A DNA stretch of 64,000 bases, taken from Martinezella lusitana (GTDB taxonomy: Bacteria; Pseudomonadota; Alphaproteobacteria; Rhizobiales; Rhizobiaceae). The stretch spans positions 1 to 64,000 of the forward strand of contig NZ_JACHBG010000016.1 in NCBI RefSeq assembly GCF_014207095.1. The letters run 5' to 3'. The notes below the pieces were generated by a model that was given only the letters and a program-made list of their open reading frames with translations, did no database searches and was not told the origin of the DNA. Below are positions 51,589-61,417 of this stretch, in pieces. Position numbers and translations under genes: made by a program. The first letter of the stretch is position 1. The number at the start of each line of letters is the position of its first letter.

Positions 51589-52245
51589 CTATCCGAGCGT
51601 GCGAACGATTGGGTCAATGATGTGAAACCGGACTTCTGCTTCGTTGAATGCAGGTGCCGCTCGTATCACAGCATCAGATAGAAGATCGCTCATCGGGATG
51701 CTCCTGCTTTGCGTGTTATCAATAGCGGAATCTGCTTGGCGCTCTTCCCTGATGTCCTCCTGATGGCTCTCGTAGGACTTGGCATAAAGATCGATCTGCA
51801 GATGCTATCGGAAGGTCTCAAGTTGGGCATCTGTGAGAGCGAGATTGGCGAAGATTTACATCCCCGCCTTGACATCGTCCTTGCCCGTCTTCGTGAATGT
51901 AAGAAAATGCCTCTTCAGGAAGTCGACGTCATAAGCGGTTGGCAGCCTGTCCTGACCTGACCTATAGTAGCCATAGAGGCAGTACTCCAGGGAACCATCG
52001 GCCGGGCAGCCCTTTGCTGCGAAATGCTTCAGCATCGCTATGACGGCATCTTTGATTATTGAGTGGTTGTAGTCCAAGCCTCTATATTACTTGCACTGGA
52101 TGAACAGCGACTGGTGATTTTCCGTCAGGTCAACATCCTCGAACCCTTCGACAACCATCTTCGAAGAGTTCCACCCCAGTGACAGAATCTGGAGGATCGA
52201 GTGATCAAACTGGCAGAAGTAGCCAAGGATAGTTGCATCGGCTGA
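51589..52245 (-). pseudogene. decayed PD-(D/E)XK (Cap4/DUF4297-like) nuclease gene
   Basis: One minus-strand frame, open except for stops at 52087-52089, 51856-51858 and 51805-51807, reads as continuous protein. It begins SADATILGYFCQFDHSILQ, then VVEGFEDVDLTEN and FIQCK, stop, YRGLDYNHSIIKDAVIAM, LEYCLYGYYRSGQDRLPTAY and DFLKRHFLTFTKTGKDD. The E..EDVD...IQCK pattern is the catalytic core of the dsDNA-endonuclease domain seen in Cap4-type and DUF4297 antiphage proteins. After the last of these stops the same frame continues into MSDLLSDAVIRAAPAFNEAE, which resembles the N-terminus of HsdR_N-like proteins and ends at 51589. It is dead, but a defence gene once lay here. Confidence 0.55.
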
Positions 52246-52592
52246 TCACGTGGCCAAGGAATAATTCTTCGAATGGCGGAGGAATCATTGGCCACATTTG
52301 ATCAGGGGGTCGCGTTCGCGTGCCAATTGCGAATGAAGCTACTTCAGGCTGCATAGGTAGAGTAATTTCGTCAGCGGCACTCATGGCGTGCAGGCTCATC
52401 AAGGCCGGGCGCGCAGAACGGTACTGCGCGAAACTTGCTGATTTCCTTGGAGCTTTGATAGTTCCTAAGAGGGCCAACGGTTCGCATCCCTCCAAGAGCA
52501 AGTAGGTCAAAAGCTGCGGCCTGTTTCGAGCCTGAGCCTGGCGAGCGCACAGACGGTAGTTATCGCTCAGTTTCGTGACCTCGCAGCCGAAT
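52246..52592. other. intergenic stretch beside the decayed nuclease
   Basis: It is probably the upstream part of the decayed nuclease locus. A minus-strand frame of 148 codons (52205-52651) overlaps the PPOX gene end and has no family resemblance, so I do not support it. Confidence 0.4.
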
Positions 52593-53243
52593 CTAGTACA
52601 TTGTCCTGCGATAATCTTCCTCGAGCCCTTCGTCCATCGTTCGCATTTCATCGCGGTCCGTCGGGGCTCCTGTCGTCTCGTCCAGGATCATGTTTATGAG
52701 CGAGGGCATCTCGCTGCGATTCTGGAAATGATCTGCGCTCCATAATCTGGAGCGTCGGAAAGCCTTGGCGCAGTGCAAGAAGATTTCGCTGACAGTTACG
52801 ATGATCGCAAGTTTCGGTGCGCGGCCGGCGACCGCCATATCTTTCAGAAGTTGCGGGTCACGGGCTAGAGCAGCCGACCCGTTTATGCGCAACGTTTCGT
52901 CAAAGCCGGGAATTAGAAAGAGCAGTCCGACGTTCGGGTTGGCAACGATGTTGGCCAGCGTATCGAGACGGTTGTTGCCCGGGCGATCGGGGATCGCAAT
53001 AGTACGCTCATCAAGGACCTTCACGAAACCTGGAGGATCGCCGCGCGGACTGACGTCAGCCTTTCCGTCCAGATGCTGCGAACCGATGCACAGGAACGGC
53101 GAGCGCCGGATGAATTCTCGCGCATGCGCTCCCAGAGTATTCTGACACTTCAGTGTAGCCAGAGAGTGGGTTGGCTCGAAAAGCGCCCGAAGTGATTGCT
53201 CATCTTCAATTGCGAAATTGGGATTGAGTTCTAACGCTGCCAT
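52593..53243 (-). CDS. PPOX-type FMN flavoprotein (MSMEG_1061-like)
   Basis: A 216-residue pyridoxamine-phosphate-oxidase-fold protein. Motifs are REFIRRSPFLCIGSQHLDGK, ADVSPRGDPPGFVKVLDERT (FMN-phosphate contact) and NNRLDTLANIVANPNVGLLF, the usual order in the MSMEG_1061 group. The start at 53243 follows GGGGGAGA at correct spacing. Members bind FMN or F420 and reduce or sequester diverse substrates; no specific substrate is evident. It is transcribed alone, away from the FecBCDE-type operon. Confidence 0.85.
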   Translation of the reverse strand: MAALELNPNFAIEDEQSLRALFEPTHSLATLKCQNTLGAHAREFIRRSPFLCIGSQHLDGKADVSPRGDPPGFVKVLDERTIAIPDRPGNNRLDTLANIVANPNVGLLFLIPGFDETLRINGSAALARDPQLLKDMAVAGRAPKLAIIVTVSEIFLHCAKAFRRSRLWSADHFQNRSEMPSLINMILDETTGAPTDRDEMRTMDEGLEEDYRRTMY

Positions 53244-53373
53244 GATTTGTCTCCCCCGATTGCTCCCGTTTGTCTCCTTGCCGGTACGGAACATCTCAGA
53301 TCTCGATTGATCTCCTTACTATGAGAACTGAGGTACGTACATCAAAAAGCGATACATGATATTGACGGAGAGA

Positions 53374-53618
53374 TCAATGTGATTTTTCGGCATTGCCGGA
53401 GGTCTGGGGTGACAGCAATAGTCCTATCTGAGCAAATGATTGGGTCCGCTCCTGGCCGATGGCGTTGAAAAAGTCCCGTTGCGCCCTTGGGGCAGCATTT
53501 GCTTGGTGGGCGCCCCCCCCCCCCCGAGGTGTCGTTCCCTTCACGCTGGCATCGCCGCCGGGTTGCAGGTACCGGCCGGCGTCCTGCGGGACAAACAGTT
53601 CCGCAACAGTCGGCTTCG

Positions 53619-53622
<4 letters not shown>
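53374..53622 (-). CDS. short reading frame through a poly-G tract, downstream of ABC ATPase
   Basis: The ATG (53620-53622) overlaps the stop of the FecE-type ATPase gene (ATGA), the same coupling used at the two upstream junctions of that operon. It begins MTKPTVAELFVPQDAGRYLQ, crosses the 13-G tract (coding for glycines) and then looks non-native. A real fourth gene of the operon may have started here and been shifted or truncated at the tract. No family is recognised. Confidence 0.35.
53513..53525. repeat. homopolymer of 13 C
   Basis: Thirteen consecutive C on the plus strand (G on the coding strand of the short frame 53374-53622). Runs of this length slip during replication and can switch a reading frame on and off; they are also places of assembly error. 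Confidence 0.9.
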
Positions 53623-54376
<754 letters not shown>

Positions 54377-54380
<4 letters not shown>

Positions 54381-55417
54381 GATGCGCGCTGAAACCGGTA
54401 GAGAATGACCGAGAAGAATGGAACGCCCACCAGGGCTGTGACCACCCCGATTGGCAGAACCTGTTGGGGAATGAGAATGCGCGAGGCGATGTCAGCCAAC
54501 ACCATGAACATCGCTCCGATGATGGCGCAGACCGGGAGCAGGCGGACATGGAGTGGCCCGACAATGAAACGTGCTACATGCGGCACGACCAGTCCGACAA
54601 ATCCGATCGAACCGACCATGCTCACGATCGTTGCCGTCATCATCGCAGTCAGCGCGAAGAACCCCAATCGTGCGCGTCCGACATTGACGCCAAGGGATGA
54701 GGCCGCCTCGTCGCCAAAGGCGAACGCATCGAGGATCCGCGCACAAAGCAGACAGGCAGTAAGCCCGAAGGCCACGACGATCGATACAAGTACGAATTCC
54801 GGCCAGCGGACGCCGCCGAAACTGCCAAGCAGCCAGAACATCACATCGCGTGCCTGCTGCGCATTTCCGGATGTCGTCACGATATAGGATGTTGCCGCAT
54901 TGAACAGCTGAGAGGCGGCAACGCCGGCAAGGATCGTGCGATCAGCACCGCCTCGCGTGCCGTTCGACAAGAGAGCGACGAAAAGAAAGGCCGAAAATGC
55001 GCCGGCAAAGGCTCCTGCCGAGAGCGATACCGTACCTGCACCGACACCCAAGATGACAATTGCCACGGCGCCGGTCGAGGCGCCTGCCGAAATGCCGAGC
55101 ACGTAGGGTTCGGCAAGCGGATTTCGAAGAAGCGACTGCATGATGGCACCCGAAAGGGCAAGGCCCGCTCCACAGAAGGCGGCCACTAATGCCCGGCTCA
55201 GGCGATAGTCAAAGATCACCGTTTCGTGGATGCGGTTAAGTTCGATCTCCGTCCAACCGAGCTTGTTGGTGACGGCATAGAACGTTGTCGATAGCGGTAT
55301 CGGCAGATCGCCGATACCGACGCTTGTAGCAATGATCAGGCCGATGGCCGCAAAAGAGGCAAAAAGCAGCAGGCACAGGACGGCCAGCTGCTGGAGAGTT
55401 CGATATGTGCCGGTCAC
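54377..55417 (-). CDS. FecCD-type ABC permease
   Basis: A 346-residue permease of the BtuC/FecCD family with about ten membrane segments, the first at 14-32. It has the conserved ALSGAIMQSLLRNPLAEPYV near residue 88 and VGLVVPHVARFIVGP near residue 272. It overlaps the binding-protein stop (ATGA, 55414-55417), so translation is coupled. Confidence 0.92.
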
Positions 55418-56439
55418 TTCAGCAGGCCAAGCGCCTTGAGTTGCCCGGCGATCTGCTCGGCGCCATAAATCGTCCGGATGGTGGGGTTCATGGCCTGGCC
55501 GTCCATGACGACGATGGCCTTGTTCTTGACCGCCGCAAGCTGGCTGACGGCGGGATCGGTGGTCAGAAACCTGATCTTTGCTTCAGGCTTGTCGAGTTCC
55601 CAGCGATTACGGTCGAGGTTGGCGACGACGATGACGTCAGGATTGGTGGCGATGACGCTCTCCCAGCCGAGCGTCGGCCATTCCGCCTCTGCCGTAATGG
55701 CGTTGCGGCCGCCAAGCAGATCGGCGATAAAGCCTGAAGCGCTGTTCTTGCCGCCGAGATAGGCGTCGGAGGACGGCGACTGGCTGGAAAACCAGAAAAC
55801 AAAGGAGAGCGGCTTGCCATCTCTAGACACGGAGGAACGAAGAGCCGCCTCGCGGGCCTTGAAATCGGCAATCAGAGCCTGGCCGCGATCGGAGATATTG
55901 AAGATCTGCGAGAGTTCATCGATCTCTCTGTAGAGCAGATCCATGCTCCAAAGCTCTCCGCGGCTGCCATATTGATCCTTGACTGCGGCTGTGCTGAGGC
56001 ATGTGCTTGGCGATAGATAGGTCGGGACGCCGACCTTTTCGAAATCCTCGCGCTTTGCGACCTTGCTGCTCGGCCCCATCAGGCTCGGCAAGGCGGCGGC
56101 GACGAAATCGGGGCTCTGCGAGAGGAGCGATTCAAAGGTCGGGAATTCAACAGTCAGGAGCTTGACCTTGGCGTTGGCCTCGGCGAGTTCAGGAAGCACC
56201 TTGCTCGGCCAGAATGCGGTACCGACCATCTTGTCCTTAAGGCCAAGCAGAAGAAGGATTTCAGCGCTATTTTGCCCAAGCCCGATGGCGCGCTCGGGAG
56301 CTTTTTGGAATGTGACCTTGGCGCCGCAATTATCGATTGTCAGGGGATAGGTGGTGGAGGCGGCAGACGCCGCTATTGTTGCCAGGCCCAAACCGGCCCA
56401 GAGACCGGAGATGGTTAAAAGTGATTTCAATATAGTCAC
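55414..56439 (-). CDS. periplasmic iron-chelate-binding protein (FepB-like)
   Basis: A 341-residue TroA-superfamily binding protein with a signal peptide (about 1-27, cleavage after ASAAS). Family segments include TFQKAPERAIGLGQNSAEIL, VEFPTFESLLSQSPDFV and VIATNPDVIVVANLD. First gene of the three-gene importer. The ~150 bp upstream contain an AT-rich patch (56520-56545) suited to a promoter under an iron regulator, but I see no definite Fur/RirA box. Confidence 0.9.
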   Translation of the reverse strand: MTILKSLLTISGLWAGLGLATIAASAASTTYPLTIDNCGAKVTFQKAPERAIGLGQNSAEILLLLGLKDKMVGTAFWPSKVLPELAEANAKVKLLTVEFPTFESLLSQSPDFVAAALPSLMGPSSKVAKREDFEKVGVPTYLSPSTCLSTAAVKDQYGSRGELWSMDLLYREIDELSQIFNISDRGQALIADFKAREAALRSSVSRDGKPLSFVFWFSSQSPSSDAYLGGKNSASGFIADLLGGRNAITAEAEWPTLGWESVIATNPDVIVVANLDRNRWELDKPEAKIRFLTTDPAVSQLAAVKNKAIVVMDGQAMNPTIRTIYGAEQIAGQLKALGLLK

Positions 56440-56588
56440 GGAAAAATCCCGGTGGTTGCGATGAGCATTCTCGTGCGAAGGCGCCTGCGGTCGTATAGCC
56501 CGGTCAGGCGCACAAAAACAAGAGAATATAACTCATATTTATGCAAAGCAGATCGAGATAGCGGAATGGGCTGGACTGCGGTGCCAGG

Positions 56589-57509
56589 TCACCCATCGAC
56601 GCCGCGCAAGAGCGTCCGTTTCAGCCGATGAATATGACTTGCGCCAATCCCGCAGCAGCCGCCGACGATTGTTGCACCAGCATCCACCCAGGAGCAGGCA
56701 AAGCGTGAATAGGCGTCATCGTTCAGATCGTCACGGGTCATATGAAGGCCCTCGTTGGCCGCGGACTCGCCTTGTTCGCCTTCGAAGGCATTGGCATAGA
56801 CGCCGATCTGAAGATCGGAGCCGGCATGCTCGATGATCGCGGCAGTCGTCTCGACGGCTGCACCCATGACTTCCGGTTTGCTGCAGTTGAACAACAACGC
56901 CTCGGCGCCGGAGGTTACCGCCCATCGCGCCGCATCCTTGACCGTCTCGCCCGAGCGCAATCTTGGAGCAGCGCCGTTCCCTTGCGCGGCGTCATCGGCT
57001 AGCGTGAACGAGATCCAGAATGGCTTGCCCGTTTCCGCGACTGCCGTGCGCACGGCCTGCCCTTCGGCGAGCAAGCTCAGCGTCTCTCCCAGCCACACGT
57101 CGACATAGGGATTGAGGTTTTCAACCAGAACCTTGAGATAGTCCTGCACCCGAGACGGGTCGAAATTCTGCGGCTCGTACGAGCCAAAGATGGGGGGCAG
57201 AGAGCCTGCAACCAGAATTTTGCGATCCTGGCAGGCATCTGCGGCATCGCGAGCCAGTTGCCCAGATCGTGCGATAAGGGCAGGGCCTTGCTGCCAGAAC
57301 CGCTCCTCGCCGATATGGAACGGGACGAGCGCATAGCTGTTGGTGGTAATGACATCCGAACCGGCGGCAATGAACTCGTCATGGACCTGCCTGACGATGC
57401 CGGGCGAATTGATCAGCGCCAGCGCCGACCATTCCGGCTGCTTCAATTCCGCCCCGAGGCGCAGGAGTTCGCGGCTCATGCCGCCGTCGAGAATGTAGGT
57501 TCTGTTCAT
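56589..57509 (-). CDS. homocysteine S-methyltransferase-family protein (MmuM-like)
   Basis: A 306-residue zinc-dependent methyltransferase. Zinc ligands are Cys in LFNCSKPE near residue 210 and the Cys pair in GGCCGIG near the C-terminus; the N-terminal ILDGGMSRELLRLGAELKQP is typical. It transfers methyl groups from S-methylmethionine or related sulfonium/selenium donors to homocysteine. It follows a polar-amino-acid importer 61 bp downstream, so the operon probably brings in and uses S-methylmethionine or a similar methyl donor. Confidence 0.9.
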   Translation of the reverse strand: MNRTYILDGGMSRELLRLGAELKQPEWSALALINSPGIVRQVHDEFIAAGSDVITTNSYALVPFHIGEERFWQQGPALIARSGQLARDAADACQDRKILVAGSLPPIFGSYEPQNFDPSRVQDYLKVLVENLNPYVDVWLGETLSLLAEGQAVRTAVAETGKPFWISFTLADDAAQGNGAAPRLRSGETVKDAARWAVTSGAEALLFNCSKPEVMGAAVETTAAIIEHAGSDLQIGVYANAFEGEQGESAANEGLHMTRDDLNDDAYSRFACSWVDAGATIVGGCCGIGASHIHRLKRTLLRGVDG

Positions 57510-57570
57510 GAATTAAATCTCCAGAATGCTCGGATCTGCGGAGAGCGTCGGTCTCTCCTTCGTGTGTTGG

Positions 57571-58275
57571 CTAGCGCCGCACCGGCACCTGCGCCTCCAG
57601 AAAGCGGAAGCTTCGAGCGATGATGGCGGTTAGAACGAGATAGAAGACGGTAACGACGATCAGCGGCTCGTAGACGAGCAGCGTGTCCTGGCGCACCTTG
57701 CTTGCAACGGCGTAGAGATCCATCACCGTGACGGTGAAGGCGAGTGGTGTCGCCTTCAGCTGCATGACGACTTCGCCTGCGATCGTCGGCAACGCGATTC
57801 GAATGGCCCGCGGCAGCCAAATGCGTCGCGTCAGCGTGATGGGACTCATCCCGAATGCACGTCCTGCTTCCAACTCCCCCTTAGGCACCGCAAGCAACGC
57901 GCCGCGCAGGACTTCTGCCTCGTATGCCGCATAGTTCAACGTGAAGCTGACGGCAGCGAAGAAGAAGCCCTCTCGCAGGATCGGCCAGAACATGCTCTGC
58001 CGGATGCCGGGGATCATTGGCAGAAGGGAACCGACGCCGTAATAGAGCAGCCAGAGCTGTATCAGCAGCGGTGTGCCTCGAAAGAAGGTGCAATAGCCAC
58101 GGGCAAGCGTTCGAAGGAGCGGACCGCCGCTGACCTGTGAGAAGGCAAGGCCGATGGCTATCACGAAGCCAAAGGTAACGGAAATCACAAGCAGCGTCAG
58201 CGTTTGCACGGCACCCGTCAACAGGAGTGGCCAGTATGATGCTATCCATGAGAAGGTCAAATCATCGCTCCTCAC
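57571..58275 (-). CDS. amino-acid ABC permease (HisM-like)
   Basis: A 234-residue HisMQ-type permease. LLTGAVQTLTLLVISVTFGF opens the first membrane segment; the EAA loop is KGELEAGRAFGMSPITLTRR. Its start overlaps the stop of the preceding permease (ATGA, 58272-58275). Second membrane subunit of the importer whose operon ends with the methyltransferase. Confidence 0.9.
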   Translation of the reverse strand: MRSDDLTFSWIASYWPLLLTGAVQTLTLLVISVTFGFVIAIGLAFSQVSGGPLLRTLARGYCTFFRGTPLLIQLWLLYYGVGSLLPMIPGIRQSMFWPILREGFFFAAVSFTLNYAAYEAEVLRGALLAVPKGELEAGRAFGMSPITLTRRIWLPRAIRIALPTIAGEVVMQLKATPLAFTVTVMDLYAVASKVRQDTLLVYEPLIVVTVFYLVLTAIIARSFRFLEAQVPVRR

Positions 58276-58997
58276 GTGGGCTTTGACTGGCCACGCCGCA
58301 CGCGTCGCTCGAGGAGATCGAATATCGCATTCGAGACGAGAGTGAGTGCCAGGTAGATGAAGGCGGATGCAAGGAAGAATATGAAGTAGTGCTTGGTGCT
58401 CGCACCGGCGAGGCGAGTGGCAAGGGCGAGTTCCTGATATCCGACGACCGCCACGAGCGCACTATCCTTGGTGATCGACATCCATAGATTGGCAAGGCCG
58501 GGCAGCGCGTTCGGCAAGAGGGCAGGCAGGATGATGCGACGGAAGCGCAGCCATGGCCCCATGCCGAATGCCTTCGCTGCCTCGATCTGGCCGGATGGGA
58601 TTGCAAGGATCGCGCCGCGCAGCACCTCCGTCATATAGGCGCCCTGTACGAAGCCGAGCACGGCAACGGCCACTGCGAAGCCGTTCAGTCCGAAGGCCGG
58701 CAGATTGAGCACGGCGAGAAGCCGGTTGAAACCATCGATCCCGGCATAATAGAGCCCGACGATCAGGATCAGTTCGGGGACTGCTCGGATCGCGATAGTG
58801 TAGAATTCAAGCACGAGGCGTAGCAGCCTGCTGCCGGAGAGTTTTCCGAGCGCGCCACCGGTACCAAGCAGGAGGCCAATCAGAAAGGCGCCGGCGGAGA
58901 TGGCGACCGTCGAGGCGGCTCCAGTCAGCAGTACGCCGCCCCATCCAGGTGGATAGGGGGAGAGCAGCTCCAGGATGCCTTGTTGGGAGGTCGCCAT
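58272..58997 (-). CDS. amino-acid ABC permease (HisQ-like)
   Basis: A 241-residue permease with VLLTGAASTVAISAGAFLIG as first membrane segment and EAA-type loop GQIEAAKAFGMGPWLRFRRI. It starts 12 bp after the binding-protein stop. First membrane subunit of the importer. Confidence 0.9.
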   Translation of the reverse strand: MATSQQGILELLSPYPPGWGGVLLTGAASTVAISAGAFLIGLLLGTGGALGKLSGSRLLRLVLEFYTIAIRAVPELILIVGLYYAGIDGFNRLLAVLNLPAFGLNGFAVAVAVLGFVQGAYMTEVLRGAILAIPSGQIEAAKAFGMGPWLRFRRIILPALLPNALPGLANLWMSITKDSALVAVVGYQELALATRLAGASTKHYFIFFLASAFIYLALTLVSNAIFDLLERRVRRGQSKPT

Positions 58998-59009
58998 CGT
59001 CGCTGTGTC

Positions 59010-59783
59010 TTACTTGCCGCCGTATATGTCGAAGTTGAAATACCGCTTGGTGATCTCGTCGTACTTGCCGCTCACACGGACTGCGGTGATGGCCTTATTG
59101 AGCTTTGCCTTCAGTGCGGTGTCTTCCTTGCGCAGGCCACCCGAAACGCCGGCTCCGAGGATTTCCTTGTCGTCGGCCACATCGCCCATCTTGGCGCAGC
59201 AATCCTTGCCGCTATCGCTTGCCAGGAAGGCATCAAGGGCAAGCGAATCGCCAAAGACATAGTCGATGCGACCGGCAGACAGATCCTGGAATGCTTCGTC
59301 GAGGGTCTGGTAGGTTTTCTCGTCTGCGGCCTTGGCAAAATACTTCTTGTAATATTCGGACTGGATGGTCGAGACCTGGATGCCGATGGTCTTGCCCTTG
59401 ACGTCTTCTGCAGCGGCTCCAGTCTTCTGGTCTCTCGGTCCGATCAGTGTGCTGGGCGTATTGTAGTATTTGTCGGTGAAATCGATGACCTTCGAGCGCT
59501 CCGCGGTATTTGCCATTGAAGACCAAATGACGTCGAACTTCTTGCTCTGAAGGGCTGGAATAAGGCCATCCCAGGAGAGCTCAACGATCGAGCACTTTTC
59601 CTTCATCTCATCACAAACGGCATTCATCATGTCGATTTCCCAGCCCTGCCATTTGCCTGCGGCATCCTTGGCAAAGAAGGGTGGGTAGGATTCGTTCATG
59701 ATGCCGAAGCGAACATCCGCCTGCGCCGTCATCGCCGAAAGGGTAAATGCAAGCCCGGCAAGCAAAGTGGAAGCCAGTCTCAT
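59010..59783 (-). CDS. polar amino-acid binding protein (SBP_bac_3)
   Basis: A 257-residue periplasmic protein with a signal peptide (MRLASTLLAGLAFTLSAMTAQA), then VRFGIMNESYPPFFAKDAAG, WEIDMMNAVCDEMKEKC and MANTAERSKVIDFTDKYY, the usual order in the histidine/lysine-arginine-ornithine group. The start at 59783 follows AGGAGA at a rather long spacing. The ligand is unknown, though the operon's methyltransferase suggests a methylated sulfur amino acid. Confidence 0.9.
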   Translation of the reverse strand: MRLASTLLAGLAFTLSAMTAQADVRFGIMNESYPPFFAKDAAGKWQGWEIDMMNAVCDEMKEKCSIVELSWDGLIPALQSKKFDVIWSSMANTAERSKVIDFTDKYYNTPSTLIGPRDQKTGAAAEDVKGKTIGIQVSTIQSEYYKKYFAKAADEKTYQTLDEAFQDLSAGRIDYVFGDSLALDAFLASDSGKDCCAKMGDVADDKEILGAGVSGGLRKEDTALKAKLNKAITAVRVSGKYDEITKRYFNFDIYGGK

Positions 59784-59824
59784 CTTAGGGGTTCTCCTAG
59801 GTTTTGTTCTGTGAAAGGGAAAGA

Positions 59825-60604
59825 TCAGGAGGCCAACATGCCGGTGAACTCCCGGCAACGGAGGCTGAGCGGTGCGTCGAAGACCTGCGCGGGCGGACCC
59901 TCCTCTTCGATACGTCCATGATGCAGGAAGAGAACATGGTTCGAGACATCGCGGGCAAAGCGCATTTCATGCGTGACCAGCAGCATGGTTCGGCCCTCCT
60001 CAGCGAGGTCACGGATAACCTTGAGCACTTCGCCAACCAGTTCGGGATCAAGTGCAGAGGTCGGCTCGTCGAAGAGCATCACGGCCGGATCGATGCACAG
60101 CGCGCGCGCGATCGCGGCGCGTTGCTGCTGGCCGCCGGAGAGAAAGGCGGGATATTGGTCGCGCTTGTCGAAGAGGCCGACCTTGGCAAGAAGCGCCTCT
60201 GCCTTCTCAACGGCCTCATAACGGGAGATGCCGAGGACATGCACCGGCGCCTCGATGATGTTTTCGAGCACGGTCATGTGTGCCCAGAGATTGAAGCTCT
60301 GGAACACCATTCCGAGCCCGCTGCGTATCCGCTCGACCTGACGCCAGCTTTTCGGCTGCATCTGTCCGTGGCGCCCCTGCTGGAGGACGACTTCCTCACC
60401 GTTGAGGACGATGCGCCCGCGATCGGGCATCTCAAGCAGATTGATGCAACGCAGAAACGTGCTCTTTCCGGATCCGGACGAGCCGATAATGGAAATCACG
60501 TCCCCCTGATTGGCCGAGGTTGAAACGCCCTTGAGGACCTGATGTGACCCAAAACTCTTGTGAAGATCTTCCACACAAAGCGCCTGGGAGGACAGCTCTG
60601 TCAT
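59825..60604 (-). CDS. amino-acid ABC transporter ATPase
   Basis: A 259-residue ATPase: Walker A GSSGSGKST, signature LSGGQQQR, Walker B VMLFDEPTSALD, switch LLVTHEMRFA. The start at 60604 (MTELSSQAL) is preferred; the extra upstream codons read FFAIFSANCF and lack family features. First gene of a five-gene operon, divergent from an Lrp/AsnC regulator across 172 bp that contain several palindromes. Confidence 0.92.
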   Translation of the reverse strand: MTELSSQALCVEDLHKSFGSHQVLKGVSTSANQGDVISIIGSSGSGKSTFLRCINLLEMPDRGRIVLNGEEVVLQQGRHGQMQPKSWRQVERIRSGLGMVFQSFNLWAHMTVLENIIEAPVHVLGISRYEAVEKAEALLAKVGLFDKRDQYPAFLSGGQQQRAAIARALCIDPAVMLFDEPTSALDPELVGEVLKVIRDLAEEGRTMLLVTHEMRFARDVSNHVLFLHHGRIEEEGPPAQVFDAPLSLRCREFTGMLAS

Positions 60605-60626
60605 ACCCAATTCCAATAGAAAACAA

Positions 60627-60712
60627 TTCGCGGAGAATATCGCGAAGAAGCGCATATTTTGCGCGCAATTTCAGATCAAATTGCAGAAAAAACGCAAAAA
60701 TATATTTCTTGC
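60627..60712. promoter_or_regulatory. palindromic Lrp-type operator array
   Basis: Between divergent genes: TTCGCG-N8-CGCGAA (60627-60646), GCGCATATTTTGCGC (60650-60664) and GCAAAAATATATTTCTTGC (60694-60712). GC-rich arms around an A/T core, repeated in helical phase, are typical for Lrp/AsnC octamers. They are the likely sites of the adjacent regulator. Confidence 0.6.
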
Positions 60713-60776
60713 GCATCTTTTATGACAGAATAGAGATATCGCTACCCTGCATCGGTGGCCGCTCAGAGGAATGGGA

Positions 60777-61259
60777 ATGGAAAATCTGGATCGTTTTGAT
60801 CGCGATATCCTCGATATCGTCCAGCGCAATTGCCAGTTCACGGCCGAGGCGATTGCCGAGGAGGTTGGCCTTTCGACGTCCGCTGTGCAGCGACGCCTGA
60901 AGCGGCTGCGCGAGGATGGCATCATCAGGGCGGAAATTGCGGTCCTGGACCGCAAGGCAACCGGAACACCGATGGTGTTCATCGTCGGCATGGAGATCGA
61001 ACGGGACAACTATGATGCTCTTGCCAAATTTCGCCTTTGGGCGGAAAAGCAGGATCACATCCAGCAGGTCTATTACGTGACGGGCGCTGTCGACCTGATT
61101 GCGATCGTCACTGCTCGCGATGTCGAGCACTATGACGACATCGCTGCTGTGATCATGGCGGAGAATCCGCAAATCCGCCGCATGCATACGAATGTGGTCT
61201 TGCGTGATGTCAAGCTCGGTCTATTCGTTCCGCTCGCAAATGGCGATGACTCAAGGTGA
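60777..61259 (+). CDS. Lrp/AsnC-family transcriptional regulator
   Basis: A 160-residue regulator: N-terminal HTH (RDILDIVQRNCQFTAEAIAE, then VGLSTSAVQRRLKRLREDGI) and a C-terminal RAM ligand-binding domain (IQQVYYVTGAVDLIAIVTAR). The start at 60777 has AGAGGA six bases upstream; the ATG at 60771 is too close to it. It is divergent from the amino-acid importer/methyltransferase operon, and the palindromes between them suggest direct control, perhaps by methionine or homocysteine. Confidence 0.9.
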   Translation: MENLDRFDRDILDIVQRNCQFTAEAIAEEVGLSTSAVQRRLKRLREDGIIRAEIAVLDRKATGTPMVFIVGMEIERDNYDALAKFRLWAEKQDHIQQVYYVTGAVDLIAIVTARDVEHYDDIAAVIMAENPQIRRMHTNVVLRDVKLGLFVPLANGDDSR

Positions 61260-61417
61260 TCGAAGATCACGCAATCATTCACCGACATCTGCCGCGTTCG
61301 ATTGGAAGAGTCTCAAGGTAGCTCGCTTCCCAACATGGCCCGGCGTTTTGATGCGCTCGAAACCATAAAACCACAGCGCCAAATCGATGTTCAGCGCCGG
61401 GTCTTTTGAGAGCTGCG

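Noticed and set aside
52205..52651. 148-codon minus-strand frame beside the PPOX gene
   Set aside because: It overlaps the end of the supported PPOX gene and the decayed nuclease in another frame and shows no conserved segment.
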